Position numbers and translations under genes: made by a program
From: Adiantum capillus-veneris
Taxonomy: Eukaryota; Streptophyta; Polypodiopsida; Polypodiales; Pteridaceae
NCBI GenBank assembly: GCA_014529385.2
Contig: CM043965.1
Coordinates: 12,264,412-12,328,411 of the forward strand
DNA: 64,000 bases
Direction of reading: 5' to 3'
The notes under the pieces: generated by a model
Seen by the model: the letters and a program-made list of their open reading frames with translations, nothing else
Database searches by the model: none
Told to the model about the DNA's origin: nothing
Shown: piece after piece, positions 1-9,580 of the stretch
How the letters are laid out: every line of letters begins with the position of its first letter
How positions within the stretch are numbered: position 1 is the first letter of the stretch

Positions 1-80
1 CAGTTTTCAGTAAATATAAACATATAACGACATTTATAAAACAATACAAAAAATAAAAAAGAGTAAACCCTAATACTAAC

Positions 81-1248
81 CATGCCGCCGCGAGAACTGA
101 GAATGTCCATCAGGGCGTTTAAGCCCTTCCTGCCTGCGTACTCGCGCTCGTACGGTGTGGGATCACGTCCTGTCATCGACCACTGTCAAAACATACAAAG
201 ATTTCATTATGTTAGAACTAAAAAACTCATAAACCCTAAACTATCGAACATGCATAAAGAGCAATGTGAAAAGACTTACAAAATCGGCCTCAAATGATGC
301 CCATCCACCGCTCCCCAAGTGGTGCGAGCTCCCTGCCTCTACTCGCGCTCTGGCTGCATCCTTTTGTTGCTTCCACTTGTCGGGATTCTCGCGCGCTGCT
401 TTCTTCGCATTCTTCCAATCTTCTTTGGCCAGCCAATCTGGCCTATTCCACCCATTCTTGATTGCTTTTTGCACTTCGGAACGCTTGTGTTTGCAGTATT
501 CGCACATTCGAATCTTCATCAGGTCTTCATTGAAGCGCTGATCCCGTGTTGGAACGGGAAACTCATCATGAAGTATGCTGATGACTCTGTTTTTTAAATC
601 ACTTGGTACTTCACTCCATTTGTTTAGTATATAGTGTCTAAACAGCTGAGAGCAAAGACCACGCATGCGCGAGATCACCTTCTTGCCGTCATCATCCATG
701 ATGATGCCGCCGCTGATGTCGACGGAGTAAGGCAAGCCCTCTGGCCGGTGACGCGTGAACCTGGGTGTCCCGGCAGGGGTCTCTAGCGGCGTGTCGATGG
801 GGGTACGGACGTCAGGTGTCTCCATCGGCGTCTGGGCGCCGAAGCGAGGAGTGTCGAGTGGGGTGGCTCCTGGCGGAGTAGGTAGAGGTGTGTAGCTTCT
901 AGGAACAGTCAGCCGTGCAAAACCTGGCGTAGACGGCGATGCTGTGGCTGGTGTGGGGGCGGGCAAAGAAGGGGAGGGTAAAGAGCCTCGTCGAACACGA
1001 GGCGGTGTGGAGGCATCGGTGGCGGAATCCCCACAACAACCGCCACCGCCACCACTAGAGCGCCGGTGTCTAGACGAGTGTGACGCTCGTCTCGTCGACG
1101 CCGAAGCTTCGGAGCGCGCCGAATGCTCCGAAAGAGAGGGAGATGCGGATGGTGTAGGAACGCGCGATGATGCGCCAGAGCGATGACGCTCCACGTACCA
1201 CTGTCTCTGCTGCGGTGACAAAGAAGAAAGAAACTCCTCATCATCCAT
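81..1248 (-). CDS. TNPA-like protein of CACTA element (Transposase_24 / Ptta-En/Spm family), partial
   Basis: The accessory DNA-binding type protein of CACTA elements, expected to bind the subterminal repeats. I place the start at ATG 1248 (MDDEEFLSSL), just after a possible splice acceptor at 1251-1253. The first ~190 residues are low complexity: Ser/Arg runs, then Pro/Thr repeats such as TPMETPDVRTPIDTP. A conserved C-terminal half follows, with an acidic and aromatic stretch, a short cysteine motif CEYCKHKRSEV and a basic helical run. Exon 1 ends at 280 at a strong donor (TTT-GTAAGT). A 97 bp intron follows, with acceptor TTTGACAG. Exon 2 (182-81) resumes in the same phase with WSMTGRDPTPYE. 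A possible donor (ATG-GTTAGT) at 80 sends the gene past the left edge. No stop interrupts the visible exons. The family assignment is from memory of PF03004-like proteins. Confidence 0.75.
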
Positions 1249-1520
1249 ACCTGCATTAAACACACGAATATTTAAACTTAATATTGAATGAATAGAGTAG
1301 ACAATGACGCAAAGACCATTAAATACAATGACGTAATGACGCATATAAATACAATGACGCAATGAATCGAGTGGTAGAAGAGGCAAGTCGAAAACTCAGA
1401 ATTTTCAATCAAAAGATGTGAGCGCGAGTAGAAAAGAGCGTTACACACCATGGAAGCGGAGTGTCGAGCTAGAGCTTTTACAGCACGGAGCAAAATTGTT
1501 CAAATACAATATTTGTGGCT

Positions 1521-4500
1521 TTAAGAGATCTCTCTCTCATCCTCGCATAACTCAGCATAACTTCCTATATCTATATAGAGCTCTCCGTTTAAACACATAT
1601 CCTCTGTTTCATTTTGTAGCTCCTCTGCATGCACCCCATATAGAGTAGTAGCATCTTGATGCTCGTCTGGCACCACCGCAGCGGCTTCTGATTGAGCATC
1701 TTCTCTGATCTCCTCCATTGATGTCGTTGTGATTGGCACATGGTAGCCTTCATACGTCCTTGCACTACGAGGGGCTACCTCTATGACGTACCACTAGTTT
1801 GATGTAGACTTTGTAGGATGAAATACTACCTGCCAGAGCCACATAACTTACATGAGAGCTTTCAAGCACATAACTTGTAAAAGGGGGATGTTAACTATTT
1901 ATATACTTACTTGTTCACAATGCTCGGGTAGTACGAAAGTGTCTCTTAGGTCAGTCCATTTCTTAGTAGAATCCACCTCAAGAAAACCAGACTCTCCTCT
2001 ACGTACAGTAGCGTTTCGACCCTCCATGATTATCTTGAACCATTGCACGTCGAACAAGTCGACAAAAAATCCTCTGTAATCGATCCTCAAAATCTCTTGC
2101 AGCGTGCCGAAGTAAGTGAGTTCCGCCACCACGGGATCTGCATCAGAGGAACGTCGTCGACTAGACTGTTCAAATTTTGCCATGATTCCACAATCTTGAG
2201 TAAAACGCTTTTTGTCGATTCGTTCCACCCTAAAATGTCGACCTTTACACCATGCTGCTGTGTATGACTTATACTACAACGAACAAAGATTATGAGTGGC
2301 CGTTCAAACGTTTATAAATAAAGTCACTTGCTAGTCGTACATTGCAAACTTACCTTGGTCGCGCAACCCCGAGAGTACTCCCACTCTTCTTCAGTCACTT
2401 CGTCACCGCATTGTTGTGCGCTTTTCAATTGGTTGTGCAACCATCTTAAGCTCATGAAGGTTGGTAGGCTCTCCAGAACCGCTGGATAGTGCATCGGTGG
2501 TCGTCTTCCCCGTCTCCACTCGATTCGTGCCCTTTGTCGCTCTTGCTTTGCATCCTCATATTGTGAAATCCACTTTTGCATCACTGGATTGTGAAGCATG
2601 CAAAATCGGTTGATTTTAGCCTCTAGATCTTCCGTCATCTTCTTCTCAACACCGAGATTGCACATGACAATCCCAGATATGCGCTCATCATCTATGGTTC
2701 GCCATAGCGTGTCCCGGGATTTATCAAATCCGTCTAGCCACTCTCCAATGTACACTAGGGACTCTGATACCAACCAACCTTCTGCCATGCTACCCTCCGG
2801 ACGTGCCTTTTGACGCACATATCCCTTAAGCGTTTTCATGAAACGCTCTAAGAAGAACATCCATCTGGAATGAACTGTGCCAGCTATTTCCACCTCATCA
2901 ACTATGTGAATAAGAAGATGCACCTGAATGGTTAGCATTGTAGTAGGAAAATGTTTCTCAAACATGCACACAAGCTCCGCAGCATTTAGTTTGGCGAATG
3001 GTATGGAGTCTACGTCGATCTCCTTTTGTGAGATCCATTGCACCAGCTTTGCAAGTTTGTAGATTGTGTTACGGATGTCGAGAGACAAACATCCCTCAAT
3101 GGCAACCGGTAAAATAAACTGTAAAGTATGTGCAGCAATGATATTAAAGTCCACATTTTATGCAATGATATTAAAGTCCACTATGAACGTACCTGACACA
3201 TTTTATGCCAATCGTGTGACTTCAAACCGGTAAGCTTTCCTTCTTTAGTAAAACACGTTCGGAGCGAGTGCATTACGCCAGTGGGGGTCCGCAAAGATCG
3301 AATGGCCTCTTTTACTTTGCGTTCTTGGGCTCCTGTGAAAATCCATGGTGCTTTAGGAAGTTTTATCGATCCATCAGACGCTGTTTGCGGCCAATATTGC
3401 TCCATACGATCCACATTTCTAAGGTCAACTCTGGCTCCCAAAGTATCTTTCTTGCCGGTCAAATGGTCCCATAGTAGATTACCCACATTCTTGAATATGT
3501 GCATTGGATCGAGCAAGTGATTGATCACGAGTCGGGGCCAGTATGGTAACTCGTACCATAGAGATAGTCTCTTCATCCCTGGAGGCAATCCGTCATCGCA
3601 CATCTCCTTCTGCTCTAACCATGCTTGTGCAGACATCCTTGGTGGCTCTCTTCCCAAAAAGCCGTCGCGTAACACATGATTCTCCGGAAGATACGCTTGA
3701 TGACCTTCGTAGATTTGCTTCTTCAGTGAGGGTGCCCTACGTGCATTCAGTCTAGGTCCACATGTGACACATGCTCTGTATCCGCTTGTTTGAAGCCCTG
3801 CATGTATACACATGATAATAGATCAACTATGGGGAAAAACAAGATTTACAGTGTCTGAGAGAGGAGTCAATAGATCACCTGAGCATTCTGTTAGCCCGGG
3901 ATAGTCATGCATGGTCCACATTAGAATACCTCTGATCAAAGCATTCCGTCGTCCTGTGTGTCGGCTCATATCCACCACCTCTATGCCAATCCACAATTGT
4001 TGTAGCTCTTCCAATAGTGGACGAAGATACACATCCATATTCCCCACTTTATATCGCCCTGGCACAATCAAGCTTAGCCATAGGTGCCCCTTCTTCGTAG
4101 TCAACCACGGGGGAATGTTGTAGTTGACGATGACAACGGGCCATACACTGTAAGATGTTGATCTTTGACCAAATGGATTTACGCCATCCATAGCCAGGCC
4201 TAAGCGCAAATTTCGAGCTTCCCTGGCAAAATCCGACCATGTTCCATCTATATGTTTCCAGGCTGCGCAATCTGCAGGAATTCGTAGCACACCATCCGAA
4301 GATTTATTCTCCTCATGCCATGATGCTAGGGCGGCCATGGACTTACATTCGAAGAAATGCTTGATGCGAGGAAGCAAAGGAAAATGTCGCAAAACCTTTT
4401 GTGGAATTTTTGTCCCGTGGAGATCTACTCGATATCTTTCGGAATCACATTTCGGACACTTCTCCATGTCTGTGTATTCCCCTCTGAAAAGAATGCAGTC

Positions 4501-5247
4501 ATTAGGACAAGCGTGGATAGAATTGTAATCCATCCCCAAGTTTCGCAAAATCTTTCTTGCTTCATCTCGGGAATCTGGCATCACATTGTCAGCTGGTAGA
4601 ATGTGCTCTTTCAGCAATCTACACAACATAAAAATATGATACAGTCGTGTAAAAATCTATCAGATCATTATACATTTAGAGTTCTATTAAAGTAAACTAA
4701 TTGTAATAGATCACCTGAAAAGCGTTGTGACGCTAGTGTCACTCCATCCAAACTTTGCCTGCATGTTGAGAAGAACCAGGAGTGCTTTCAATCTAGACAT
4801 ACGTGCTCCATTATACAATGATGTATCGGCTTCACTTTTCATATCATCATAGATAAGCCTTTCTGAATCCATGATCGTCTCGATCATTTCATCAATCTCG
4901 GGCTCAAACATTGCCTCGTTGGGAATGTGCTCTGCATGATCATCCCCCGAGCTGTCAGAGGCTACATCTTGTGGCCTCACATATGCTGCTTGACCAAAGC
5001 GCCTGCGAATACGTCTATTGGGTTGCAAGATTGCTGCTTGTTGGCCAGCGTCAGAGTCCGACGAGTTATAATTGGCAACAACTCGATCTATAATAGATGG
5101 ATCGAACTCGCCAAATTTGCGAACGTGCTGCAAAGAAACACGTCTTGTCCGTCGCACAGCATGCTTGCATTGATTACAAGGACATAAGACCCTCGTTGAG
5201 AGATAGGTGTTTCGGTTGGACGGTCCCACATCCTCGTCGCTACTCAT
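1521..5247 (-). CDS. CACTA transposase tnp2/TNPD, six exons, one in-frame stop
   Basis: The main transposase, which should cut and join the CACTA ends. By joining frames at GT-AG sites I place exons at 5247-4715, 4618-3879, 3797-3193, 3118-2354, 2273-1911 and 1829-1521. Together they total 3315 nt, exactly 1105 codons, and every junction keeps phase. Exon 1 has the transposase-associated domain with a CPCNQCKH motif. Exons 2-3 carry the Transposase_21 core (IHACPNDCILFRG, LAMDGVNPFGQR, SYSVWPVVIVNYNIPPW, LDPMHIFKNVGNLLWDHL). Exon 4 is DUF4218 (ILPVAIEG, HLLIHIVDEVE). Exon 5 is DUF4216 (YFGTLQEILRIDYRGF). The introns I measured are short (74-96 bp), plant-like. The only lesion I see is a TAG at 1794-1796, eleven codons into the last exon. 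It removes about 90 C-terminal residues, after the core domains. The length matches typical TNPD proteins. Confidence 0.88.
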
Positions 5248-5309
5248 AATGAGGATAAAAAACTTATAACCTAGACAACAAATTTAATATTCTATTGGCA
5301 TTCTTCGTC

Positions 5310-5312
<3 letters not shown>

Positions 5313-5386
<74 letters not shown>
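5313..5386. repeat. (TC)n microsatellite
   Basis: About 37 uninterrupted TC units lie some 65 bp upstream of the tnp2 start codon, in the presumed 5' leader of the transposase gene. On the transcribed (minus) strand this is a (GA)n tract. Confidence 0.95.
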
Positions 5387-5389
<3 letters not shown>

Positions 5390-5689
5390 ACCTCACATTC
5401 TCTAGTCATGTCCAATCCCCGCACACCTCGGTCTAGAGGTGCACGGAGATCAGAACCACCGGGTTATAATCTCGTCTTTATTGGTCAATACCTATATTTG
5501 TGGGTACAAGAAATCTAGACACCCACGTCTACATGATACTGCATGTAGTGGACAAAATCCCTTTGCCTCTTCTCTAGCTGTAGCACTTCACTTCATCTTA
5601 ACATCTTTTCACAGTAGATCTTTTCACTGTTCGTCTAACTCTAAACCCTAAACCGTAAGTAATTCTTGCGTGGACTCGATCTAACGTAA

Positions 5690-6062
5690 ATAAGCGTAAA
5701 TCTAAATAAACGTAAATCTAACTAAAAATAAAGCTTAATCTAATTTAACGTAAGTCTAATGACTAGAGGTTGTCTAGATGGTCATTGTGTCGGGGATGTA
5801 GTGACTCTTGCCGCCCTGAAGATCCACCTTCTTCCCTATCTTCTGAAGACATTTCACCAGTACTTTTGGATCGACGGAGCCCACCATGAGTGAAGGCAGC
5901 AATACCCTATATTCCATTGAGGGCTTTCTTCACCCGCTTCATGCAGGCATCGCAGTCTATGGAGACCCGCATCTAATCTAATATAACGTAAATCTAAATC
6001 TAGCTTAAATAAACGTAAATCTAGTTAAAAATAAACCTAAATCTAATTTAATGTAAGTCTAC
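5690..6062. repeat. AT-rich direct repeats flanking the captured gene fragment
   Basis: Two related tracts of about 55-75 bp (roughly 5690-5760 and 5990-6062) share runs such as taaacgtaaatcta and aatctaattta in direct orientation. They bracket the HMA-like fragment at 5774-5972. They could mark a duplication or insertion event, or be remnants of AT-rich intron sequence carried along with the fragment. Confidence 0.6.
5774..5972 (-). pseudogene. Captured HMA-domain (HIPP/metallochaperone-like) gene fragment
   Basis: Read on the minus strand from 5972, the sequence gives MRVSIDCDACMKRVKKAL. This is the start of a heavy-metal-associated domain with the CxxC metal-binding pair and the basic helix that follows it. 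A TAG stop comes three codons later. After a frame change near 5886 the second half of the same domain reads VGSVDPKVLVKCLQKIGKKV, the usual VDP..VLK.L.K.GKK ending. The middle strand of the domain (about ten residues) is missing. The fragment then stops at 5774-5776. HMA proteins in plants carry metals or serve as plasma-membrane/nuclear isoprenylated proteins. Here it is a broken passenger inside the CACTA leader, in the same direction as the transposase genes. The domain call rests on motif recognition only. Confidence 0.75.
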
Positions 6063-6329
6063 ATATAACCTAATCTTTAACTTCTTTTAAGATAGTTTCC
6101 TACGACGTTATAACTCTCTTCTTCCTGTGTGTGTGCGCGTGTGTGGATGTGTGTGCCAATAAAAAGAGATAAATGGTATAACCTTTCTATCACCCATGCC
6201 AAGTATGATAGATTGATTATGCCATTTCTCTCTTGAATAATAGGTCTTCAGTTCAACTCCTCGTCGGCTAGATCTTTAGGTCTTTTAATTTTAATTAGTT
6301 TCCTACGACGCTCCCTTAGTTTCTCTTTC

Positions 6330-6500
6330 TTTCTCTCTCAATGTGTGTGCGTTTTTTTGGATCGTATGCATGTTTTCTTTCTCTTTTCCTCTCTCAATGT
6401 GTGCGTTTTTTGTTTATGCATGTTCTCTCTCTCTTTTCCTCTCTCAATGCGTGCGTTTTTTGTTTATGCATGCTCTCTCTCTCTTTTCTTCTCTCAATGT
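6330..6500. repeat. ~50 bp minisatellite, 3-4 copies
   Basis: A unit of about 50-56 bp containing tctctcaatg, a gtgcgttttt stretch and tttatgcatg recurs with starts near 6339, 6395, 6445 and 6495. It lies in the CACTA leader and grades into a pure CT tract. Confidence 0.8.
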
Positions 6501-6540
6501 GTGTGTGCATTCTTTGTTTATGTATGTGTGTGCGTTTTTG

Positions 6541-6542
<2 letters not shown>

Positions 6543-6592
<50 letters not shown>
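6543..6592. repeat. (CT)n microsatellite
   Basis: An uninterrupted CT tract of about 25 units within the CACTA 5' leader. Long frames reported across it are low-complexity artefacts. Confidence 0.95.
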
Positions 6593-6596
<4 letters not shown>

Positions 6597-6714
6597 AACA
6601 CTATGTGTGTGTGTGTATGTGTGTGTGTGAGAGAGAGAGCGAGGGAGAGAGAAAGAGGGGAAGGGAACATGAGAATGAGGAGAGGGAAGGAGCATACCTG
6701 GCTCTCCTTCCTCT

Positions 6715-6718
<4 letters not shown>

Positions 6719-6810
<92 letters not shown>

Positions 6811-6842
6811 GAAAAAGAGAGAGAGAGAGAGAGAGAGAGAGT
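6719..6842. repeat. (GT)44 followed by (GA)n
   Basis: An 88 bp perfect GT tract (6719-6806), a short A-rich link, then a GA tract to about 6842. Long alternating purine-pyrimidine DNA of this kind can adopt Z-DNA and is length-unstable. It lies between the CACTA terminus and its genes. Confidence 0.95.
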
Positions 6843-6880
6843 GAGGGAGAGCGTTACCTGCTCTTTGCTTGAGGGCGCCG

Positions 6881-6910
6881 AAAAACTCAGATCTGAGATC
6901 TGAGTTTTTG
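6881..6910. repeat. Near-perfect palindrome
   Basis: A run of aaaaactcagatct is followed by its inverted match ending in gagttttt, with one mismatch at the centre. It sits at the inner edge of the CACTA subterminal region and could be a protein-binding or cruciform site. Confidence 0.8.
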
Positions 6911-6940
6911 GGCGCGCTCGGTTATTTTTTTTACCCCAGC

Positions 6941-7090
6941 TGGCGTCGCTATGAGCGTTGCTATAAGCGTCGCTATGAGCATCGCAAATTTCTTTGTAAA
7001 TTTGCGACGCTCATAGCGACGCTTATAGCGACGCTCATAGCGACGCTGGGAATTTGTTTTTTTGAGCGTTGCTGTGTGAGCGTCGCTAAT
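6941..7090. repeat. CACTA subterminal repeats arranged as an inverted repeat
   Basis: The motif AGCGTCGCTAT and close variants recur about ten times. About 50 bp at 6941-6988 is repeated in inverted orientation at about 6996-7047 around a short loop containing ctttg. Further copies lie towards the terminus at 7110. In En/Spm-type elements such subterminal repeats are the TNPA binding sites, so this is the likely cis-acting transposition region. Confidence 0.85.
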
Positions 7091-7095
7091 GTGAA

Positions 7096-7110
7096 GAGCC
7101 TCTTGTAGTG
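7096..7110 (-). repeat. CACTA terminal inverted repeat (5' end)
   Basis: The minus strand starts CACTACAAGAGGCTC at 7110. The matching end is outside the window. It is followed outward by cgg, the presumed 3 bp target duplication. Confidence 0.88.
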
Positions 7111-7412
7111 CGGGTGTTTAGGCAAATCCGAGGCAAAATTCTCAACGCATTAGCCATGTAGGTCATTCAACCCCCGATGCACTAACCGTGTAGATGAGCC
7201 TAACAAAAAGAAGAAGACCTAGGTAGCACCCCCAATCCAACAAATCCCCAAGTCAATCACCCTTTAGACTAAAGCTAAGCGATGTAGGTGATCCTAGTCT
7301 TGTAGCAACGCTTCCATGAGAAACATAACACATGAGTCCAATCACAATAGCACTTCCTATATGCACAAACAATCTTTTCCACACAGTTAGAATGTACAGG
7401 GTCTCTACCCTT
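7111..7412. repeat. Dispersed ~300 bp repeat, copy 1
   Basis: This stretch, beginning cgggtgtttaggcaaatcc, matches 34133-34434 at high identity by eye and ends in the same ctctaccctt. The two copies have unrelated sequence beyond that point. At 34133 the repeat continues leftward without a break, while here the CACTA terminus abuts it. It appears to be part of the candidate LTR at 33451-36299. Confidence 0.85.
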
Positions 7413-8642
7413 GAAAATTTTTGCCCCAACTTTGGCACAGATCAGTTAAGCACCTTATGTTAAGGTCACTAGCCAATTTCCATCCAGTTTAGATAATTTT
7501 CGGTCAAATGGTCATCAATTATCTGTCTGTAGACTAACTTTGCAGTTTTAGTCACCAATTTCACTCAAGTGGTCCAAATCTTACCAAATTTGGTTTGTGG
7601 GCTTATTACAACATGGTGAAGCTATTGGTATGCAGACTTGGTAAAAAAAAGTTGAAAAATAGGGCAGATTTAAATAATCGCGATTATTTACTTCTGACAA
7701 AATTTTGCAAATTTTTGGTCAATTGAGCATATACACATGTTTATCACATCAACATAAGCCTATGAATCAAATTTCAACAAGTTTGGATAAATTTTTCCCA
7801 AATTTATACTCAAGATTCAAAAAGTCAGTACAACTTTAGTTTTTACCTTGTTTTTTGTCAGTTTAGTGATCCAAATCTTTTGGGCCTTCACAAAAGTTGT
7901 TTGTACACATGCAATGAGTCAATGGTTTAAACCTTGGCCAATTTAGAGCAGAAAGTTAATAATCATGATTATTAACTTTAAGCTTGAAATGAGTACTTTT
8001 TTGCAATTTTCTCAAAGACAATCTTTTTATGATGTTTTTTAAGCCTATAGATCAAGTCAAAACTTAATTTGGCCTAAAATGTCAAGAAAAAGTAAATAAT
8101 GTGAGTTTTTGTCAACTTCTTGAAATTTTTACCTTGAAGTGTCTTCGAGCTTACCCACTGGTTTGGACAACTCTTAGGCTTACTCTTCAATCGGATTGAG
8201 TGGATTCGAGTCTTTTCAAGCTATCTCTAGCTGTAGACCTAGAATTCTATAACTTCCAATAACAACTCACACTTGATTCTTTCAGAGAGAGCAATGTTTT
8301 GAAATCCACCTCGAATTCTACTTACACTACTCCTAGATTCTCATGCAATGGGGTTGTGGAAAGTGTTCACAAGCACTCATTTTCTTGTGTTCTTTATGTT
8401 TTTCAGAGTCTTGATCTTAATACTTGTCTCGTCTACCAAATCCTAATCTAAATCTACAATCCTACAGTCTTAATGATACTCAGCAAGTACGATTACTTCC
8501 AAGCTACCTCTACACAGCAAAAGACGACAATCTTAAGCTATGCGGTTTGTAAAAGAAAGTTTTGAACTCTATGCGAACCTAGAGAAATTTAAAGGATAAC
8601 TACACAAGACGCCCGTGTTTTTTCCTAGTTTAGGTCTCTTCA
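7413..8642. other. AT-rich non-coding stretch, probable internal region of an LTR element
   Basis: No reading frame of interest on either strand. The block lies inward of the PBS at 8643-8663, so it is probably the 5' leader or internal part of a minus-oriented retrotransposon whose other end is missing or has been replaced by the 7111-7412 repeat. I see no gag or pol motifs. Confidence 0.45.
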
Positions 8643-8663
8643 ATCCCCGGCAGCGGTGCCAAA
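8643..8663 (-). promoter_or_regulatory. Retrotransposon primer binding site (tRNA-Asp-like class)
   Basis: On the minus strand it reads TTTGGCACCGCTGCCGGGGAT, close to the TGGCGCCGTTGCCGGGGA site common in plant Ty3/gypsy elements. It abuts the end of the LTR at 8664, as expected for a minus-oriented element. Confidence 0.7.
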
Positions 8664-9580
8664 TGTGGGACGCAGGTCTAACCTCACCAACCTATCTTAT
8701 TGCAGTATTAACGAGAACCACGATTAATTTGTCAAACCATGGGACGAAGCTACCTTGACTAGTGCATAGAGGCTATAAGAGGTTGTCAATATCTTGGGAA
8801 AAAACTAATAACTCACATGCAACTCAAGCTACACTCAAGTGACTGAAATCACCAAAAGCCAATCGCTCATCGAGCAAATCACATCCCTTACAGCATCAAA
8901 TGACATCCAAACATAACGAAACTTCTAGGACAAGTTTATAAGACCTAAGCACACATGCCTATGGCCTCAAATCCCACTTTAGGTCAAGTTCCAAAATCAG
9001 GATTACTAACAGCAATGGATTTTTGACCTAGTCGTTTTCGATCCAGAATGCATCTAAATGCTTAGTAATGATGCCCCAATACCTCGCCTATGCTTAGTTT
9101 TGTATTTGAGCATGTAAATTCCTATTTATGATGAAATTAGGCTGCGGGTCGGCGACACCAAAAGCTACAAAATACTGTGAATGGCTTACGTCAATGTGTA
9201 GAGCTCTTACCTGGGTTGCAATGCAAAAAACGTGATCACAATGTGACAACTGGAGAGAGAGTAGGAAGCGCGAGAAGGAGAGAAGTGAGCTCCGTTAGCT
9301 CATGCTGTGTATTTCTTATCCAAAACTTATAGAAAGCTTACAAGAATTGGATTTTATACCTTAGCCAAGGTTTTTGGGTGGTCAAAACTAATAATCTAGA
9401 GTTCTATCAAAGCTGGGAATTGACTAGCTGATACAATCTAGAAGCTTGTATTCCCATGACTCATTAATTACAAAGTTTACCAAGAAAATAGGAGTTACAA
9501 TACTCTCAATTTATCAAAATAATAATTGTTTTACAAGGAGAACTCTGAAAAATGGTGTCCGCGTTAGCTTGCTGCTAACA
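8664..9580 (-). mobile_element. LTR (917 bp) of a minus-oriented Ty3/gypsy-like element
   Basis: On the plus strand it begins tgtgggacgcagg, directly after the PBS, and ends gctgctaaca. On the minus strand this gives TGTTAGCAGC...GTCCCACA with TG/CA ends. A TATA-like TATAAAA on the minus strand (9352-9358) is about 225 bp inside, suitable for a U3 promoter. The satellite (tagcccaag...) starts at the next base, so this is the insertion boundary. I found no second copy of this LTR in the window. Confidence 0.65.

Larger units (their letters stand above)
1..7110 (-). mobile_element. CACTA (En/Spm) DNA transposon, 5' portion, left end outside window
   Basis: A class II element transcribed right to left. 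Its 5' terminus lies at 7110, where the minus strand begins CACTACAAGAGGCTC, the family's CACTA hallmark. Next come GCGTCGC-type subterminal repeats, a microsatellite-rich leader, a tnp2 transposase gene (5247-1521) and a TNPA-like gene (1248 to beyond base 1). This gene order is the usual one for the superfamily. The bases after the terminus (cgg, 7111-7113) are the expected 3 bp target duplication. A related uninterrupted sequence near 34131 reads agcac-cgg-gtg, which fits insertion at CGG. The other terminus is outside the window, so the duplication cannot be confirmed. The element also holds a captured host gene fragment (5774-5972). Confidence 0.9.

Noticed and set aside
944-1265. Frames opposite or shifted within the TNPA exon
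   Set aside because: Shadows of the real coding frame in a GC-rich, repetitive segment.
6341-6872. Long plus- and minus-strand frames over CT/GT/GA tracts
   Set aside because: They encode Leu-Ser, Cys-Val or Arg-Glu runs from microsatellites and open in several frames at once; not genes.
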